Part shown: positions 1 to 10,776 of the stretch, in pieces
Position numbering within the stretch: the first letter of the stretch is position 1
How the letters are laid out: each line of letters opens with the position of its first letter
Assembly: GCA_012034595.1 (NCBI GenBank)
Contig: JAAUPE010000061.1
Coordinates: 1 to 38,514, forward strand
Length of the DNA: 38,514 bases
Source of the DNA: Calothrix sp. CSU_2_0
GTDB taxonomy: Bacteria > Cyanobacteriota > Cyanobacteriia > Cyanobacteriales > Nostocaceae
Direction of reading: 5' to 3'
Made by a program: the position numbers and the translations under genes
The notes under the pieces: generated by a model
The model's database searches: none
Told to the model about the DNA's origin: nothing
What the model saw: the letters and a program-made list of their open reading frames with translations, nothing else

Positions 1-33
1 ATGCCCCATGCCCCATCCCCATGCCCATGCCCG
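1..33. repeat. short tandem CCCCATG-type repeat
   Basis: Degenerate tandem copies of a 7-base CCCCATG word lie just downstream of the carA stop codon. Such short tandemly repeated sequences are common between genes in heterocystous cyanobacteria. No gene is visible in these first 55 bases. Confidence 0.6.
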
Positions 34-55
34 TCAACAATTAACTTTTACATTT

Positions 56-1222
56 TTACCTAACGCTGGCAATTTCTGCTTGTTTTGCTGTTTGCATTGT
101 TTGCACAAATTGCTGAAAAAGGTAATCGGCATCATGGGGTCCGGGGCTGGCTTCGGGATGATATTGTACTGAGAATATCGGTAAAGTTTTGTGACGGACT
201 CCGGCTACGGTATTGTCGTTAAGGTTGAGATGGCTAATTTCGACTATGCTGTCGGGTAGAGAGTCTGGGTCAATCGCAAAGCTGTGATTTTGGCTGGTGA
301 TTTCTATCCGTTTTTGCAAACCCGCAGGTTGATTTAAGCCTCGATGTCCAAATTTTAGTTTAAAGGTTTCTGCCCCTAAGGCATGACCTAAAATTTGATG
401 CCCCATACAAATGCCAAATATAGGTTTTTTTGCTTTGAGTAGGGCTTTGGTGGTTTCGATGCCTTCAGTGACGGCTGATGGGTCTCCAGGACCGTTGGAA
501 AGGAAAATTCCATCGGGGTTGTATTTGAGGATGTTTTCGGGGCTGGTATTGGCTGGGACGACGATAACGCGACAACCATAACTGGCAAGACGGCGCAAGA
601 TGTTGCGTTTTACACCAAAATCTAGAGCAACAACTGTAAATTGTGGCGATGATTTTCCTTGACAGTCGGGGTTAAATTCCCAAACATTGGTAGTTGGGTC
701 AGACCATTCGTATACTTTTTGAGTCGTAACTTCACGGACAAGGTTCAAGCCTTTCATATTGGGAGCAGATTGGACTTGTTCGAGTAGTTCGGCTGGATCG
801 AGAATTTTGGTGGAAATTGCCCCGTTCATGGCTCCATGTGTCCGAATTTTGCGAGTTAAAGCGCGGGTATCGATACCGTAGATGCCAGGGACATGGTGTT
901 GTTTGAGGTAGTCGGGTAGGGATTGGGTAGAACGCCAATTGCTGGGACGGTGGCAAATATTTCGCGCGATCGCACCTCTAACTTGGGGACTATCTGATTC
1001 TTCATCCTCTGGGTTTACTCCTGTGTTACCTAGTTCGGGATAGGTGAACACAATTATCTGACCGCAGTAACTGGGGTCGGTCAGAACTTCTTGATATCCG
1101 GTCATTCCGGTGTTAAATACTACTTCCCCAATAGTTGTACTGGTGGCTCCAAAGGACCAACCGCGATAAGATGTTCCATCTGCGAGGACAAAAAGGGCGG
1201 GTATTGCATCAGATAGTGGCAT
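56..1222 (-). CDS. carA: carbamoyl-phosphate synthase small subunit
   Basis: This is the glutaminase subunit that releases ammonia from glutamine for the large subunit CarB, feeding arginine and pyrimidine synthesis in the cytoplasm. The N-terminal half (about residues 5-150) is the CPSase small-chain domain with GMTGYQE and a [10 protein letters not shown] stretch. The C-terminal half is a class I glutamine amidotransferase, with the nucleophile elbow GICMGHQ (Cys about 272) and the YHPE catalytic pair (His about 355, Glu about 357). The length, 388 residues, is normal. I chose the ATG at 1222; a TTG two codons upstream is also open but less likely. No carB is nearby, which is usual in cyanobacteria. 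The identification is secure. Confidence 0.97.
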   Translation of the reverse strand: MPLSDAIPALFVLADGTSYRGWSFGATSTTIGEVVFNTGMTGYQEVLTDPSYCGQIIVFTYPELGNTGVNPEDEESDSPQVRGAIARNICHRPSNWRSTQSLPDYLKQHHVPGIYGIDTRALTRKIRTHGAMNGAISTKILDPAELLEQVQSAPNMKGLNLVREVTTQKVYEWSDPTTNVWEFNPDCQGKSSPQFTVVALDFGVKRNILRRLASYGCRVIVVPANTSPENILKYNPDGIFLSNGPGDPSAVTEGIETTKALLKAKKPIFGICMGHQILGHALGAETFKLKFGHRGLNQPAGLQKRIEITSQNHSFAIDPDSLPDSIVEISHLNLNDNTVAGVRHKTLPIFSVQYHPEASPGPHDADYLFQQFVQTMQTAKQAEIASVR

Positions 1223-1510
1223 AAGCAATTATGAAAGGGAAAAGGGGAGGGGGAAAATAATGGTTGGGGAAAGGGCAAAGGAGCCTGGATAAAAGGCTTG
1301 GACTCTTTACTTGTTACTCCGAACTCAGTGTGCCTTATTATTACTTCGATGGTTAATTATTACATGAGTCGATTCACTACGAAGTTTGGTTCTTTTAACA
1401 AAAATTCAAATCTCAGCTTTAATTAAGTTTGTATTTTTTAAAGAAAGAAAGAAAAATGATGGTAAGTGGTAGATTTGTACAGCTTTGAGCGAGTAAAATC
1501 TGTAGTAATT

Positions 1511-2569
1511 ATGTTTGATTATTTTTCATTACGCACAGTTTCCTATTTTATCTCGATTTCACTCGCAGTTTTGGTTGTTGGTTGTCGTCAAGACAAGCAA
1601 ACTCAAATTAACCAAGCTAACGGTGCAATTCGCTCACCTGGTCTATCTGCTTCTGTTCCCTCTGAATCAACTGCTCAAATTTCTGGGAATCCGACAATTA
1701 ATTCGTCATCCCCAACTCCTACATCTACCACAAATGGAGTTAATTTTTTTGAACGGGGGCTTGATAAGGCTGCGGGGGCTTTTAGTATCAGTCAATCAGC
1801 TCGATCGGTTTCTGACTGGAATTTGGTTGCGAACCAATATCAAGATGCGATCGCATTAATGAAGTTGGTACAACGTGGTAATCCCTATTTTGATATTGCC
1901 CAAAGCAAAATCGGTGAGTACCGACGGCAAGTTGATTCGGCACAACTCAAGGCTGTTCGCGATCGTCAATTATTGCCGCAATCCGAACCTCAGCAAGTTG
2001 TGATAGTCGCGGTTCCGGAAGCGACAGTAACTCCTCAATCTGCAAATCCTGGAATCTCGCAAATTGTTCCCCGTCCCAAATCCAAATCTTTTGCACCTGT
2101 TTCTGTGCCAGTTCCCAAAGTAAAACAAGTGGAGCGGCAAATTGTTCCTGTGTATGTATCTCCCGAACCCATCCCTGAATCTATCCAAGCGCAACTTTTA
2201 GCACAGCAACGGGAAGAAGATGTTGTTTCTGTACCGATTAAGCGAAAGATGGGGGGTACACCTGTGATTGAGGTAACTTTTAATGGTGGTCAAGCATTTG
2301 AGATGATTGTGGATACGGGAGCTAGTGGAACTGTGATTACTCAAAATATGGCGAATTTATTGGGAGTCATACCTGTGGGTAAGGCAAAGGCAAATACCGC
2401 GAGTTCCAAATCTGTTGTTTTCCCCATCGGTTATGTGAGTTCGATGCAGGTTGGAGGGGTGAAGGTTAATCGCACAGCAGTTGCGATCGCAGGTAATGAA
2501 TTGGAAACTGGGCTTTTGGGACACGATTTTTTGGTAATTATGACATCACTATTAAGCGCGATGTTGTAG
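1511..2569 (+). CDS. retropepsin-like aspartyl protease lipoprotein, C-terminus frameshifted
   Basis: The ATG at 1511 gives a lipoprotein signal peptide: a hydrophobic run ending in VVGC, with lipidated Cys about residue 25. A GTG 45 bases upstream is open but would bury the signal. A Pro/Ser/Thr-rich low-complexity region follows, then a retropepsin-like domain with the catalytic DTGASGTVIT motif near residue 270. The last residues read are out of frame. Adding one T to the T6 run at 2527-2532 restores the family-like end GHDFFGNYDITIKRDVVEF and carries the frame to a TAA at 2650-2652. The protein is probably a periplasmic or outer-surface clan AA protease. Its substrate is unknown. The break could be a real truncation or a homopolymer error. 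Confidence 0.75.
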   Translation: MFDYFSLRTVSYFISISLAVLVVGCRQDKQTQINQANGAIRSPGLSASVPSESTAQISGNPTINSSSPTPTSTTNGVNFFERGLDKAAGAFSISQSARSVSDWNLVANQYQDAIALMKLVQRGNPYFDIAQSKIGEYRRQVDSAQLKAVRDRQLLPQSEPQQVVIVAVPEATVTPQSANPGISQIVPRPKSKSFAPVSVPVPKVKQVERQIVPVYVSPEPIPESIQAQLLAQQREEDVVSVPIKRKMGGTPVIEVTFNGGQAFEMIVDTGASGTVITQNMANLLGVIPVGKAKANTASSKSVVFPIGYVSSMQVGGVKVNRTAVAIAGNELETGLLGHDFLVIMTSLLSAML

Positions 2570-2652
2570 AATTTCGTCCCCATGTTAATACTTCTAGTAA
2601 TCCCGCAGAAAATCAACCATCTGTCCCAATTTATCCGAAGCAGCGTCGCTAA

Positions 2653-2938
2653 GAGAAAATCTATAAAGTAACCGTAGTTGCTGCATAATCCCTAATCTCT
2701 AAATCTCAAGAAATCGGGTTTCTTCCCCACGAAAAAGCCTCAATTAGTATGACAATCCCAGAAACCTGATTTCTCCCCAACGCAAAAACCTACAATACCT
2801 AATGCTATTTGAGTACTATTTGTTGTCGCGACTTTCTTGAAAGTGGATAACTCAACAAAAATCTACACAATCAAGAGTTGTATTTTATTTAATTCAGACT
2901 CTTTAGTTGCTGTTTGAGTAAAAAGGAATAAATAAAAG
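2653..2938. repeat. intergenic region with AGAAACC-GATTTCT palindromes
   Basis: Between two convergent genes lie two near-palindromic 15-mers, at 2709-2723 (AGAAATCGGGTTTCT) and 2760-2774 (AGAAACCTGATTTCT). Each is followed by a CCCCA(A)CG-AAAA-CC tail. They look like members of a dispersed cyanobacterial palindrome family and could fold as hairpins at the 3' ends of the flanking genes. I see no coding signal. Confidence 0.5.
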
Positions 2939-3862
2939 TTAATTTAAGCGTGTCATTTCAAATAGTTGTCGAGCATTGTTACCAAGGAAAGCATCAAATA
3001 ATTCTTGTTTTCCTGATTCAATTTCTACCATATATCTTTGAGCAAGTTCGTAATAAGCATAAGTCCAAGGTATTTGGATTTCAACGCCTGATTTATCATC
3101 AATTACTGTTACTTGTTCGTTAACTGCGTGGGTTGCTGTTTGTCGTAAACCTAAATTCATACTACCTTCAATTTCAGCTTTCATAGGTATTCCTAAATCA
3201 GCTAATCCATTTGCTGTAGTTTCAATGTTGGTATATTTAGGTGTATTTTGCCGATTTACATAAGCAGTAAAATGATTTGCTGCATATCCATGTAACAATA
3301 CCCAAGCTCCATATTGACTAACTTGATTTACTGTTTGAATATTTGTATGATATGGGATTTGCCAAGGACGGGTAAATATTTTTTTTGTATCGAGAATCAA
3401 GTCGGGATTATCTATTTGATGGTTAGTTTTTTGATTATTATTTTGAAATTGGGTGAAATAATCAAAATTACCATTACTTACAGTATTTGTAATTATTGCT
3501 GCAATATTATCTGGCAATTCTTCAACAATTAACTCGCTAATAAATAACTTTGGTAAATCATATTTTTTCTGTTCTGGATGTTTGTAATGACGAGCATATA
3601 AATATGTTTCAGAAAAAAAGTATTCTCCTGCTGCTTCATAACCTAATAAGTTTAATATTGGTTCAAATAATTGAATACCTAAATTTATTCGAGTTTGGTT
3701 TATATTAATATTTAAACGTAAAGAACGAAAAGCGATATGGTCATTTGCCACATTTCCTCCCGCATTGACTATCATTTCTTGGTAAATTTTGGCATAGTTG
3801 ACTCTATTAATATATTCTTGCCAAAGCGAATCCCAAAATAATTGAATATTTTCTGGTTTCAT
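2939..3862 (-). CDS. DUF1338 (HglS/YdcJ-type) family protein
   Basis: This 307-residue protein matches the DUF1338 family, whose characterised member HglS is an Fe(II)-dependent 2-oxoadipate dioxygenase/decarboxylase that makes 2-hydroxyglutarate in lysine breakdown. Visible family landmarks are NDHIAFRSLR near residue 40 (the His and Arg expected at the metal and substrate site), a second His in the HGYAANHFTAYVNR stretch about residue 195, and a Glu-bearing VEIQIPWTYAYYELAQRY segment near 265. It stands alone on the minus strand with an ATG start. Whether this cyanobacterial version uses 2-oxoadipate is inference, since no lysine-degradation genes are adjacent. Confidence 0.8.
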   Translation of the reverse strand: MKPENIQLFWDSLWQEYINRVNYAKIYQEMIVNAGGNVANDHIAFRSLRLNININQTRINLGIQLFEPILNLLGYEAAGEYFFSETYLYARHYKHPEQKKYDLPKLFISELIVEELPDNIAAIITNTVSNGNFDYFTQFQNNNQKTNHQIDNPDLILDTKKIFTRPWQIPYHTNIQTVNQVSQYGAWVLLHGYAANHFTAYVNRQNTPKYTNIETTANGLADLGIPMKAEIEGSMNLGLRQTATHAVNEQVTVIDDKSGVEIQIPWTYAYYELAQRYMVEIESGKQELFDAFLGNNARQLFEMTRLN

Positions 3863-3913
3863 AATTTTATTGTTTCTATTTTACTTATACCGATCAGAAT
3901 CTCCGAATCAAGA

Positions 3914-3961
3914 GGGTTAACAGCCGTTAACCCCTACGATATTTGATACAACCGTTAACCC
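3914..3961. promoter_or_regulatory. GTTAACCC inverted and direct repeat upstream of the DUF1338 gene
   Basis: A perfect 8-base inverted repeat, GGGTTAAC-AGCC-GTTAACCC (3914-3933), is followed by a third GTTAACCC at 3954-3961. It lies 50-100 bases upstream of the start at 3862, so it could be an operator or an RNA hairpin. There is no T-run, so a terminator is less likely. Confidence 0.35.
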
Positions 3962-4023
3962 GTAAAATACTTATTGTATTTGTTTTCCGAATTGATAAAA
4001 ATCCGAAACTTTAAATTGATGTT

Positions 4024-4087
<64 letters not shown>

Positions 4088-4098
4088 TTCCTAGCTGA

Positions 4099-5402
4099 CT
4101 AAATTACTTCTAACAAAATTTCGGTAATTATATTTAAAGCAATTTGAATTTGTTCGCTATCAATAACTAAAGGTGGACAAAAACGAATTGCAGATTTTCC
4201 GCAACCAAGTAATAATAAACCGCGATGAAAAGCAGCTTGTAAAATACGATCGCGCAATTCCTTGTCAAAATTCCCAGTTTCATCGAACAAATCTACCGCT
4301 ACCATCAACCCCTTTCCCCGTGGAGACGACAGTCTGGGAAAGCGATCGCACAACTTAAACAAACCAGCTTGTAAAATTTCCCCCATGCGAGTCGCATTTT
4401 CCATCAACCCATTTTCTAACAACCGTAACGTTGCAATCCCCGCAGCACAAGCCACCGGATTACCGCCAAATGTGGTCGCGTGGGAACCAGGTTGCCAAGT
4501 CATGATATGCGATCGCGCTATAATTGCTCCCAATGGTAAACCGCTAGCAATCCCTTTTGCGGTCGTGATAATATCTGGCGTGACATCCCAATGTGCGATC
4601 GCAAATAGCTTTCCAGTACGTCCCATCCCCGATTGCACTTCATCAACTATCATCAAAATACCGTAGCGATCGCATATCTGGCGGATACGTTGCAAAAAGC
4701 CATCTTCAGGTACTATATAACCACCTTCACCTTGAATTGGTTCCACGATAATTGCAGCTACTTCATTCGCTGGCAACATCGTCGTAAATAATTGCTTTTC
4801 TAAATAATCCAAACTCGCATGTGTACCATAAGGTATATGTGTCACTCCCGGAAGTAGCGAACCAAAATTTGCCCTTTGAACAGTTTTGGAACCCGTTAGC
4901 GACATTGCTCCGTAAGTTCGTCCGTGGAATGCACCCAAAAACGCCACAATTAAGTTCCGCTTGGTATGGTACTTTGCGAGCTTAATCGCACCTTCATTCG
5001 ATTCCGCACCAGAATTGCTAAAAAAGATACGGGCATTTCCTGGGAATGGGGCACGATTTGCCAGCTTTTCGGCGAGTTCCACCATTGGCTCGTAGTAAAA
5101 ATCTGTACCCGACATGTGCAATAAATTTCCTGACTGTGCTTGAATTGCTTGCACAACCTCCGGATGACAATGACCAGTGGAAGTGACTGCGATACCTGCC
5201 GTCATATCGAGAAAAACATTACCATCCACATCTTCTAGCATACAACCTTGACCTCGCGCCACCACCAAGGATAATCGCGTGTATAAGACGGAGATGTGAC
5301 ATTGCGATCGCGCTCTACCAATGCCTTTGCACGCGCTCCCGGCAAAGTTGTCACCAAACGCGGCGCTCGCGGTAATGGTATATTTACGGGGATACTTAAC
5401 AT
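4099..5402 (-). pseudogene. class III aminotransferase (acetylornithine/GABA aminotransferase family), frameshifted near N-terminus
   Basis: This is a PLP-dependent class III aminotransferase. The main frame (about 389 residues) runs from GQGCMLEDVDGNVFLD through GAESNEGAIKLAK, the FHGRTYGA stretch, the VDEVQSGMGRTGK acidic motif and the PLP-binding lysine in TTAKGIASG. The family's N-terminus lies in another frame from an ATG at 5402: MLSIPVNIPLPRAPRLVTT, ending NVTSPSYTRDYP. The two join if one A is added to the AA at 5267-5268 (CCTTGG read as CCTTTGG), giving about 434 residues. It resembles GabT-like 'acetyl ornithine aminotransferase family' proteins more than canonical ArgD, so I give no symbol. 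The ORF is otherwise undamaged, so sequencing error is as likely as inactivation. Confidence 0.82.
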
Positions 5403-5542
5403 TATTTTTTATTTTTAAGAATATTTTGTATCTTTGATTTAACGATGGTTTTACGGTTGTGTTCTGTCATCTAAACCACAGTTTGTCTGAGATAAATATG
5501 ACTACAAGTTGAAGTGCGATATTTTCGTCTTTAATTCTAATA

Positions 5543-5922
5543 TCAACGTGTGTAAGGTTGTTCTGTTACCAGTCCAGGTACCACTCGATAATGTTTAAGA
5601 TTGAAAGTGCAAAGTGTTGCACCTCTACCAACTGCACAAGCTGCAATCAAAGCATCAAGCAAACCCAGACTATGAGATAATGGTAAGTTGTAAAATCAGA
5701 GAAAGCACGGGTACAATCAGTTTCTGTAGCCCAAACTATGGGCAATGGAGCAACCAGTTTGAGAGCATTCCGAACTTGCTGTGCGTTCTTCGCATCTTGA
5801 ATTAGTTCCATGACAACGAAACCCGGAACATTAGGTATTTCTGATAAGCTAGTAAACCAGGATATTGCAGGAGCATGACCTCGTTGAATATCAATTAAAA
5901 CATCCGTGTCGAGAATATACAT
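5543..5922 (-). pseudogene. VapC-like PIN-domain toxin, frameshifted
   Basis: This is the toxin of a VapBC-type pair, probably a ribonuclease. The N-terminus MYILDTDVLIDIQRG carries the first PIN acidic residues (Asp5, Asp7), and a Glu lies in VVMELIQDAKN. After FSDFTTYH the frame breaks. Adding one T at the TT doublet (5679-5680 on the plus strand) restores [20 protein letters not shown], with the later PIN Asp, and continues to a TGA at 5543-5545, about 126 residues, a normal length. As read, the protein stops early at 5647. It follows its antitoxin by 9 bases. The break may be consensus error. Confidence 0.8.
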
Positions 5923-5931
5923 AAATTCTAC

Positions 5932-6192
5932 TTATGTCCGTTCTCGTGTTTCTGCCTGATGTCGTAAGTTACGAGCGTGTGCTTGACTATCAGTAATATC
6001 AGGTCGCGAATTAATAATACCTTCATTCTGCCAGTAAGCTACAAGTTCTGCTCCTGTTTTGGGTGGATTGTTTAAAATTTGTCTGGTAGATAAAAGACGC
6101 AGGATATATTCAGGTAATGGTAAATTTAACTTAGCAGCCTCTGTAAAGAGTGCATTCTCTAATTCTGGTGGTAGTTCGAGTCTAATAGTCAT
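5932..6192 (-). CDS. VapB-like antitoxin
   Basis: An 86-residue protein beginning MTIRLELPPELENALFTEAA, a ribbon-helix-helix-like DNA-binding N-terminus, followed by a helical and then disordered, charged C-terminus that would wrap the toxin. It is the first gene of a two-gene operon with the PIN toxin 9 bases downstream. By analogy it neutralises the toxin and represses the shared promoter, which would lie in the AT-rich 6193-6340 stretch. Confidence 0.8.
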   Translation of the reverse strand: MTIRLELPPELENALFTEAAKLNLPLPEYILRLLSTRQILNNPPKTGAELVAYWQNEGIINSRPDITDSQAHARNLRHQAETRERT

Positions 6193-6348
6193 TTTTATTC
6201 TCTTTATAGTTAATTTGAATATTCTTTTTATATTAATATGAGCTTAAGTTTATTACTGAGAATTAATAGTAAAAAGAAAAAGATAATTTACATGTAATTT
6301 TGTGATAATACAATTACAATTATATTATGTTTAGAATCAGGAAATTTT

Positions 6349-6981
6349 CTATTCACAATTCTTCAGAATATCAATATCAGCACCAACAATCTTCTCAAGA
6401 TTACGCGAAATTTTCTCTACATCCCAATTCCACCAGCCAATCTCTAGTAACGTATTAATCACATCGTCATTAAACCGCTTTCTAATCAACTTTGCCGGAT
6501 TCCCCCCAACTATTGCATATGGTGGAACATTACTAACAACAACAGATTTAGTTGCGATAATAGCTCCATCACCAATTTGAACACCAGGCATAATTGTCGC
6601 TTCATAACCAATCCAAACATCATTCCCAACTACAGTGTCACCTTTGAAGGGGAGTTCATCAGGTTGTGGTGTCACCTTTTCCCAACCATTACCGAAGATT
6701 GAAAACGGATAAGTAGAAAAGCCAGACAGTTTGTGATTAGCACCATTCATGATAAATTTTACACCCTTAGCCAAAGCACAAAATTTACCAATAATTAATT
6801 TATCCCCAATAAAAGGAAAGTGATAAAGCACATTTCGCTCAAAGTTTTCCGAATCTTCAGGGTCATCATAATACGTATAATCACCAATAATTATATGAGG
6901 ATTGGATACAGTATTTTTGATGAAACATACCTGTGGGAATCCATTCATTGGGAAGCGATCGCATGGATTTGCACCGAACAA
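6349..6981 (-). CDS. Vat-like xenobiotic O-acetyltransferase (left-handed beta-helix)
   Basis: This protein of about 210 residues closely follows the Vat / CatB-related xenobiotic acetyltransferase family, acetyl-CoA enzymes that modify streptogramin A and related compounds. Visible landmarks are the GDYTYYDDPEDSENFE stretch, the catalytic His in KFIMNGANH, FGNGWEKVTP, hexapeptide-repeat strands (VVGNDVWIGYEATIMPGVQI) and the GGNPAKLIRKRF tail. No ATG is available at the expected place. A GGAGG lies 5 bases before a TTG at 6981, which I take as the start; the TTG at 6993 overlaps that ribosome site. Its natural substrate in a cyanobacterium is unknown. Confidence 0.85.
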   Translation of the reverse strand: MFGANPCDRFPMNGFPQVCFIKNTVSNPHIIIGDYTYYDDPEDSENFERNVLYHFPFIGDKLIIGKFCALAKGVKFIMNGANHKLSGFSTYPFSIFGNGWEKVTPQPDELPFKGDTVVGNDVWIGYEATIMPGVQIGDGAIIATKSVVVSNVPPYAIVGGNPAKLIRKRFNDDVINTLLEIGWWNWDVEKISRNLEKIVGADIDILKNCE

Positions 6982-7107
6982 AATAGCCTCCAAATTTAAT
7001 TTGTTGATTACTTTTATACTAAGTTTACTGCTTACCAGTAGTTTGTAGGTTGGGTACAGCGATAGCGAAACTCAACATTTAATTATATTAGGATTGGATA
7101 CAGTATT
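6889..7107. repeat. 27-bp direct repeat pair (6889-6915 and 7081-7107)
   Basis: Two 27-base copies differ by one base and share the core AGGATTGGATACAGTATT. One copy is inside the Vat-like gene, the other about 100 bases upstream of its start. The flanks do not match, so it is a short local duplication. Confidence 0.7.
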
Positions 7108-7130
7108 ACAGACTTTATTTTTCATTCTAT

Positions 7131-7219
7131 CCTGATTACTGATTACTGATTACTGATTACTGATTCCTGATTACTGATTACTGATTACTGATTACTGATT
7201 ACTGATTACTGATTCCTGA
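7131..7219. repeat. heptamer tandem repeat (ACTGATT)n
   Basis: About twelve tandem ACTGATT units, with occasional TCCTGATT variants, end next to the frmA stop codon. It is a second STRR with a different unit from the one at 4024-4087. Confidence 0.88.
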
Positions 7220-7226
7220 CTTCTGC

Positions 7227-8338
<1,112 letters not shown>

Positions 8339-8513
8339 TCTTTGATTTCCCAATTGCCTATGAGAACTATCATAGAACCGCCGAGACGCAGAGTACGCCA
8401 AGTAAAGAGGAAAAGAAGGAAATATTGTGTTTTGTTGATAGACATACCATATCTCGCTAAATTGGTAGATGTAGCAATCTTCTGTTATTGAATTAATTAA
8501 ATTTTCACAGCTT

Positions 8514-9797
8514 ATGAATCCTGCCCTAACGAAAATTGGCGCTCAAATGTCTAACTTAACTGGCGTTCGAGCTATTATGAAGGATATTATCGAGACTTTA
8601 ACCGCAGGTGCAGGAAGGCAATTTATTAATTTGAGTGCTGGAAATCCGTTAATTTTGCCGGAAGTTGAGCAATTATGGCGTGATTGCACCATCGACTTAT
8701 TAAATAGCTCGGAATACGGTGAAGTTGTTTGCCGCTACGGTTCATCCCAAGGTTACACACCTTTTATTGAAGCAATTGTTAATGACTTTAACCAACGCTA
8801 CAACTTAAATCTCACCGATAGAAATATTTTAATTACCCCTGGAAGTCAAACCCTATATTTCTACGCTGCAAATGCTTTTGGTGGCTATACAGAATCGACT
8901 TTAAAGCAAGTTGTATTACCCCTAAGTCCCGATTATACCGGATATGGTGGTGTAGCATTATCCCCAGAATCTTTAATCGCTTACAAACCGACTTTGGATA
9001 TTAACGCAGCAGCACATCGATTTAAATATCGTCCCGATTTTAGTCAATTATCAATTAATGAAAATACTGGTTGTGTAATTTTTTCCCGTCCATGTAATCC
9101 TACTGGAAATGTTCTCACCGATGAAGAAGTCAATAAAATCGCCGCATTAGCCGCACCATACAATATTCCCGTATTTATCGACTCCGCTTACGCACCTCCA
9201 TTCCCCGCATTGAACTTCACCGAAATGACACCAACATTTGGTGATAATATTATTCATTGCATGAGTTTATCAAAAGCAGGTTTACCAGGAGAAAGAATTG
9301 GCATTGCCATTGGTGACGAAAAAGTAATTCAAGTACTCGAATGTTTCCAGACAAATATGTGTATTCATCCATCAAGGTATGGACAAGCGATCGCATCTCG
9401 TGCCATCAATTCTGGTAAACTGGCAAATCTTTCGGAAACCGTAATTCGCTCGTTTTACCAAAATAAATTTACGGTGTTGGAAAGCACCTTAGATGCCGCA
9501 ATGCCAAAAGATTTACCTTGGTTTTTACATCGTGGTGAAGGTGCTATCTTTGCTTGGTTATGGTTCCAAGATTTACCAATGACAGATTGGGAACTATACC
9601 AGTTATTAAAGCAAGTTGATGTGATTGTTGTACCAGGTAGTTCATTCTTTCCCGGTTTGCAAGAAGAGTGGGAACATAAGCATCAGTGTTTGCGAATTAG
9701 TCTAACTGGTAGCGACGAAGAAATTGCGATCGCAATGCAAAGGTTAGCGAAGGTTGTTGAGGAAGTCTATCAAGGTGCTACAGTCTTAAATAGTTAG
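8514..9797 (+). CDS. avtA: valine--pyruvate aminotransferase
   Basis: This fold-type I PLP enzyme (class I/II aminotransferase) transfers the amino group between valine or alanine and the matching 2-oxo acids in branched-chain amino acid metabolism. The 427-residue frame shows [41 protein letters not shown], the CNPTGNVLT loop, the [10 protein letters not shown] aspartate region, and the PLP lysine in [13 protein letters not shown] followed by its partner Arg. The start is the ATG at 8514. It stands divergent from frmA with about 175 bases between them, and alone on its strand until rimM. The family assignment is firm; the exact substrate is from homology. Confidence 0.93.
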   Translation: MNPALTKIGAQMSNLTGVRAIMKDIIETLTAGAGRQFINLSAGNPLILPEVEQLWRDCTIDLLNSSEYGEVVCRYGSSQGYTPFIEAIVNDFNQRYNLNLTDRNILITPGSQTLYFYAANAFGGYTESTLKQVVLPLSPDYTGYGGVALSPESLIAYKPTLDINAAAHRFKYRPDFSQLSINENTGCVIFSRPCNPTGNVLTDEEVNKIAALAAPYNIPVFIDSAYAPPFPALNFTEMTPTFGDNIIHCMSLSKAGLPGERIGIAIGDEKVIQVLECFQTNMCIHPSRYGQAIASRAINSGKLANLSETVIRSFYQNKFTVLESTLDAAMPKDLPWFLHRGEGAIFAWLWFQDLPMTDWELYQLLKQVDVIVVPGSSFFPGLQEEWEHKHQCLRISLTGSDEEIAIAMQRLAKVVEEVYQGATVLNS

Positions 9798-9841
9798 GAA
9801 TTAAGAGTTAGGAATTAAGAGTTAGGAATTAAGAGTTAGGA
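9793..9841. repeat. 14-bp tandem repeat (GTTAGGAATTAAGA)x3
   Basis: Three and a half exact tandem copies of GTTAGGAATTAAGA begin four bases before the avtA stop codon and extend past it. Confidence 0.9.
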
Positions 9842-9907
9842 AATTTCAGAAAATAAAAGACTCCAACTATACAGTTATACTAAAAACGGCTTGGAGATTG
9901 ATTTTGA

Positions 9908-9990
9908 AACGCAAAGTTGCGCGGAGAGTAGTTTGCGGGAGATTACTCTTCCGCAAAACTACGGGAGGTAAACGCAAAGTTACACAGAGA
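9908..9990. repeat. hairpin flanked by AACGCAAAGTT direct repeats
   Basis: GTAGTTTGCGG (9928-9938) pairs with CCGCAAAACTAC (9951-9962), with one bulged A. Related 21-mers starting AACGCAAAGTT flank it at 9908 and 9970. This resembles the dispersed AACGCAAAG-type intergenic repeats of cyanobacteria. It occupies most of the avtA-rimM gap, where I see no gene. Confidence 0.55.
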
Positions 9991-10050
9991 ATATTTGTAA
10001 TTTTGTGCTGAGGTCAAAAACCATAAATAATAGAGAAAATAGAGGGAAAT

Positions 10051-10776
10051 ATGCCGGAGAAAGAAAAGGAGAAGAAACAAAAGGAACAAGCAACACCAGG
10101 AAAACCAAAAAAGAAGAAAAAAAAGAAAAGTCTTGCTTCTTCCCCAAGCTCTCTACTTCCCACAACCTCCCGAATCCCTACTCTCATACCTGATGGTTAT
10201 CTAGAAATTGGTACTATTGTTTCACCACAGGGATTAGATGGGGAATTACGAGTGTATCCAGACACAGATTTTCCCGAACGCTTTCTAGTTCCAGGAATGC
10301 GTTGGTTATTACATCCAGGCACATCCGAACCCCAACAAATAGAATTAATTTCCGGTAGGTATATAGATGGTAAAAATCTCTATGTAATTGAGTTAGAGGG
10401 TGTAAAAAGTCGCAACCAAGCAGAAGAATTGCGGAGTTGTAAATTATTGGTACTGGAATGCGATCGCCCACAATTAGCTGAGGGAGAATACCATATCATA
10501 GACTTGATTGGTTTACAGATTTTTGTACGGGAATCCGGTCAGTTTATTGGTACAGTCGTCAACCTCATTCCTGCGGGTAACGATTTATTGGAAGTCGAAC
10601 TACATCAGCAAAACAAAGGAGAACAAAAAACAAACACCAAAAAACCAAAAAATCTGTTAATACCCTTCGTCAAAGAAATTGTTCCCATTGTGGATATCGA
10701 AGCTAAACGTGCCGAAATTACTCCACCAGAAGGATTATTAGAAATTAACGACTTAAAAGAAAGCGAACAAACATAA
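10051..10776 (+). CDS. rimM: ribosome maturation factor RimM
   Basis: RimM binds ribosomal protein S19 and assists 16S rRNA processing and 30S assembly. The conserved domain starts near residue 48 with DGYLEIGTIVSPQGLDGELRV and continues through a beta-barrel to the PRC-barrel end, with LLIPFVKEIVPIVD. Before it is an unusual 45-residue basic, low-complexity extension of Lys, Glu and Gln with a run of seven lysines, coded by A-rich DNA at 10106-10130. The ATG at 10051 has GAGGG just upstream, so I keep the long start. The core could also begin near residue 46. A second K/Q/N-rich insert (residues about 188-208) precedes the last strands. Confidence 0.93.
   Translation: MPEKEKEKKQKEQATPGKPKKKKKKKSLASSPSSLLPTTSRIPTLIPDGYLEIGTIVSPQGLDGELRVYPDTDFPERFLVPGMRWLLHPGTSEPQQIELISGRYIDGKNLYVIELEGVKSRNQAEELRSCKLLVLECDRPQLAEGEYHIIDLIGLQIFVRESGQFIGTVVNLIPAGNDLLEVELHQQNKGEQKTNTKKPKNLLIPFVKEIVPIVDIEAKRAEITPPEGLLEINDLKESEQT

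Noticed and set aside
4262-4666. 134-residue plus-strand ORF
   Set aside because: It is antisense to the aminotransferase, which has full family motifs.
4099-5402. Naming the aminotransferase argD
   Set aside because: The N-terminal NVTSPSYTRDYP block and core fit a GabT-like relative of ArgD better than cyanobacterial ArgD itself.
7131-7219. Heptamer repeats as a CRISPR or origin iteron array
   Set aside because: The seven-base units are contiguous, AT-rich and of STRR type, with no dnaA gene or DnaA boxes nearby.
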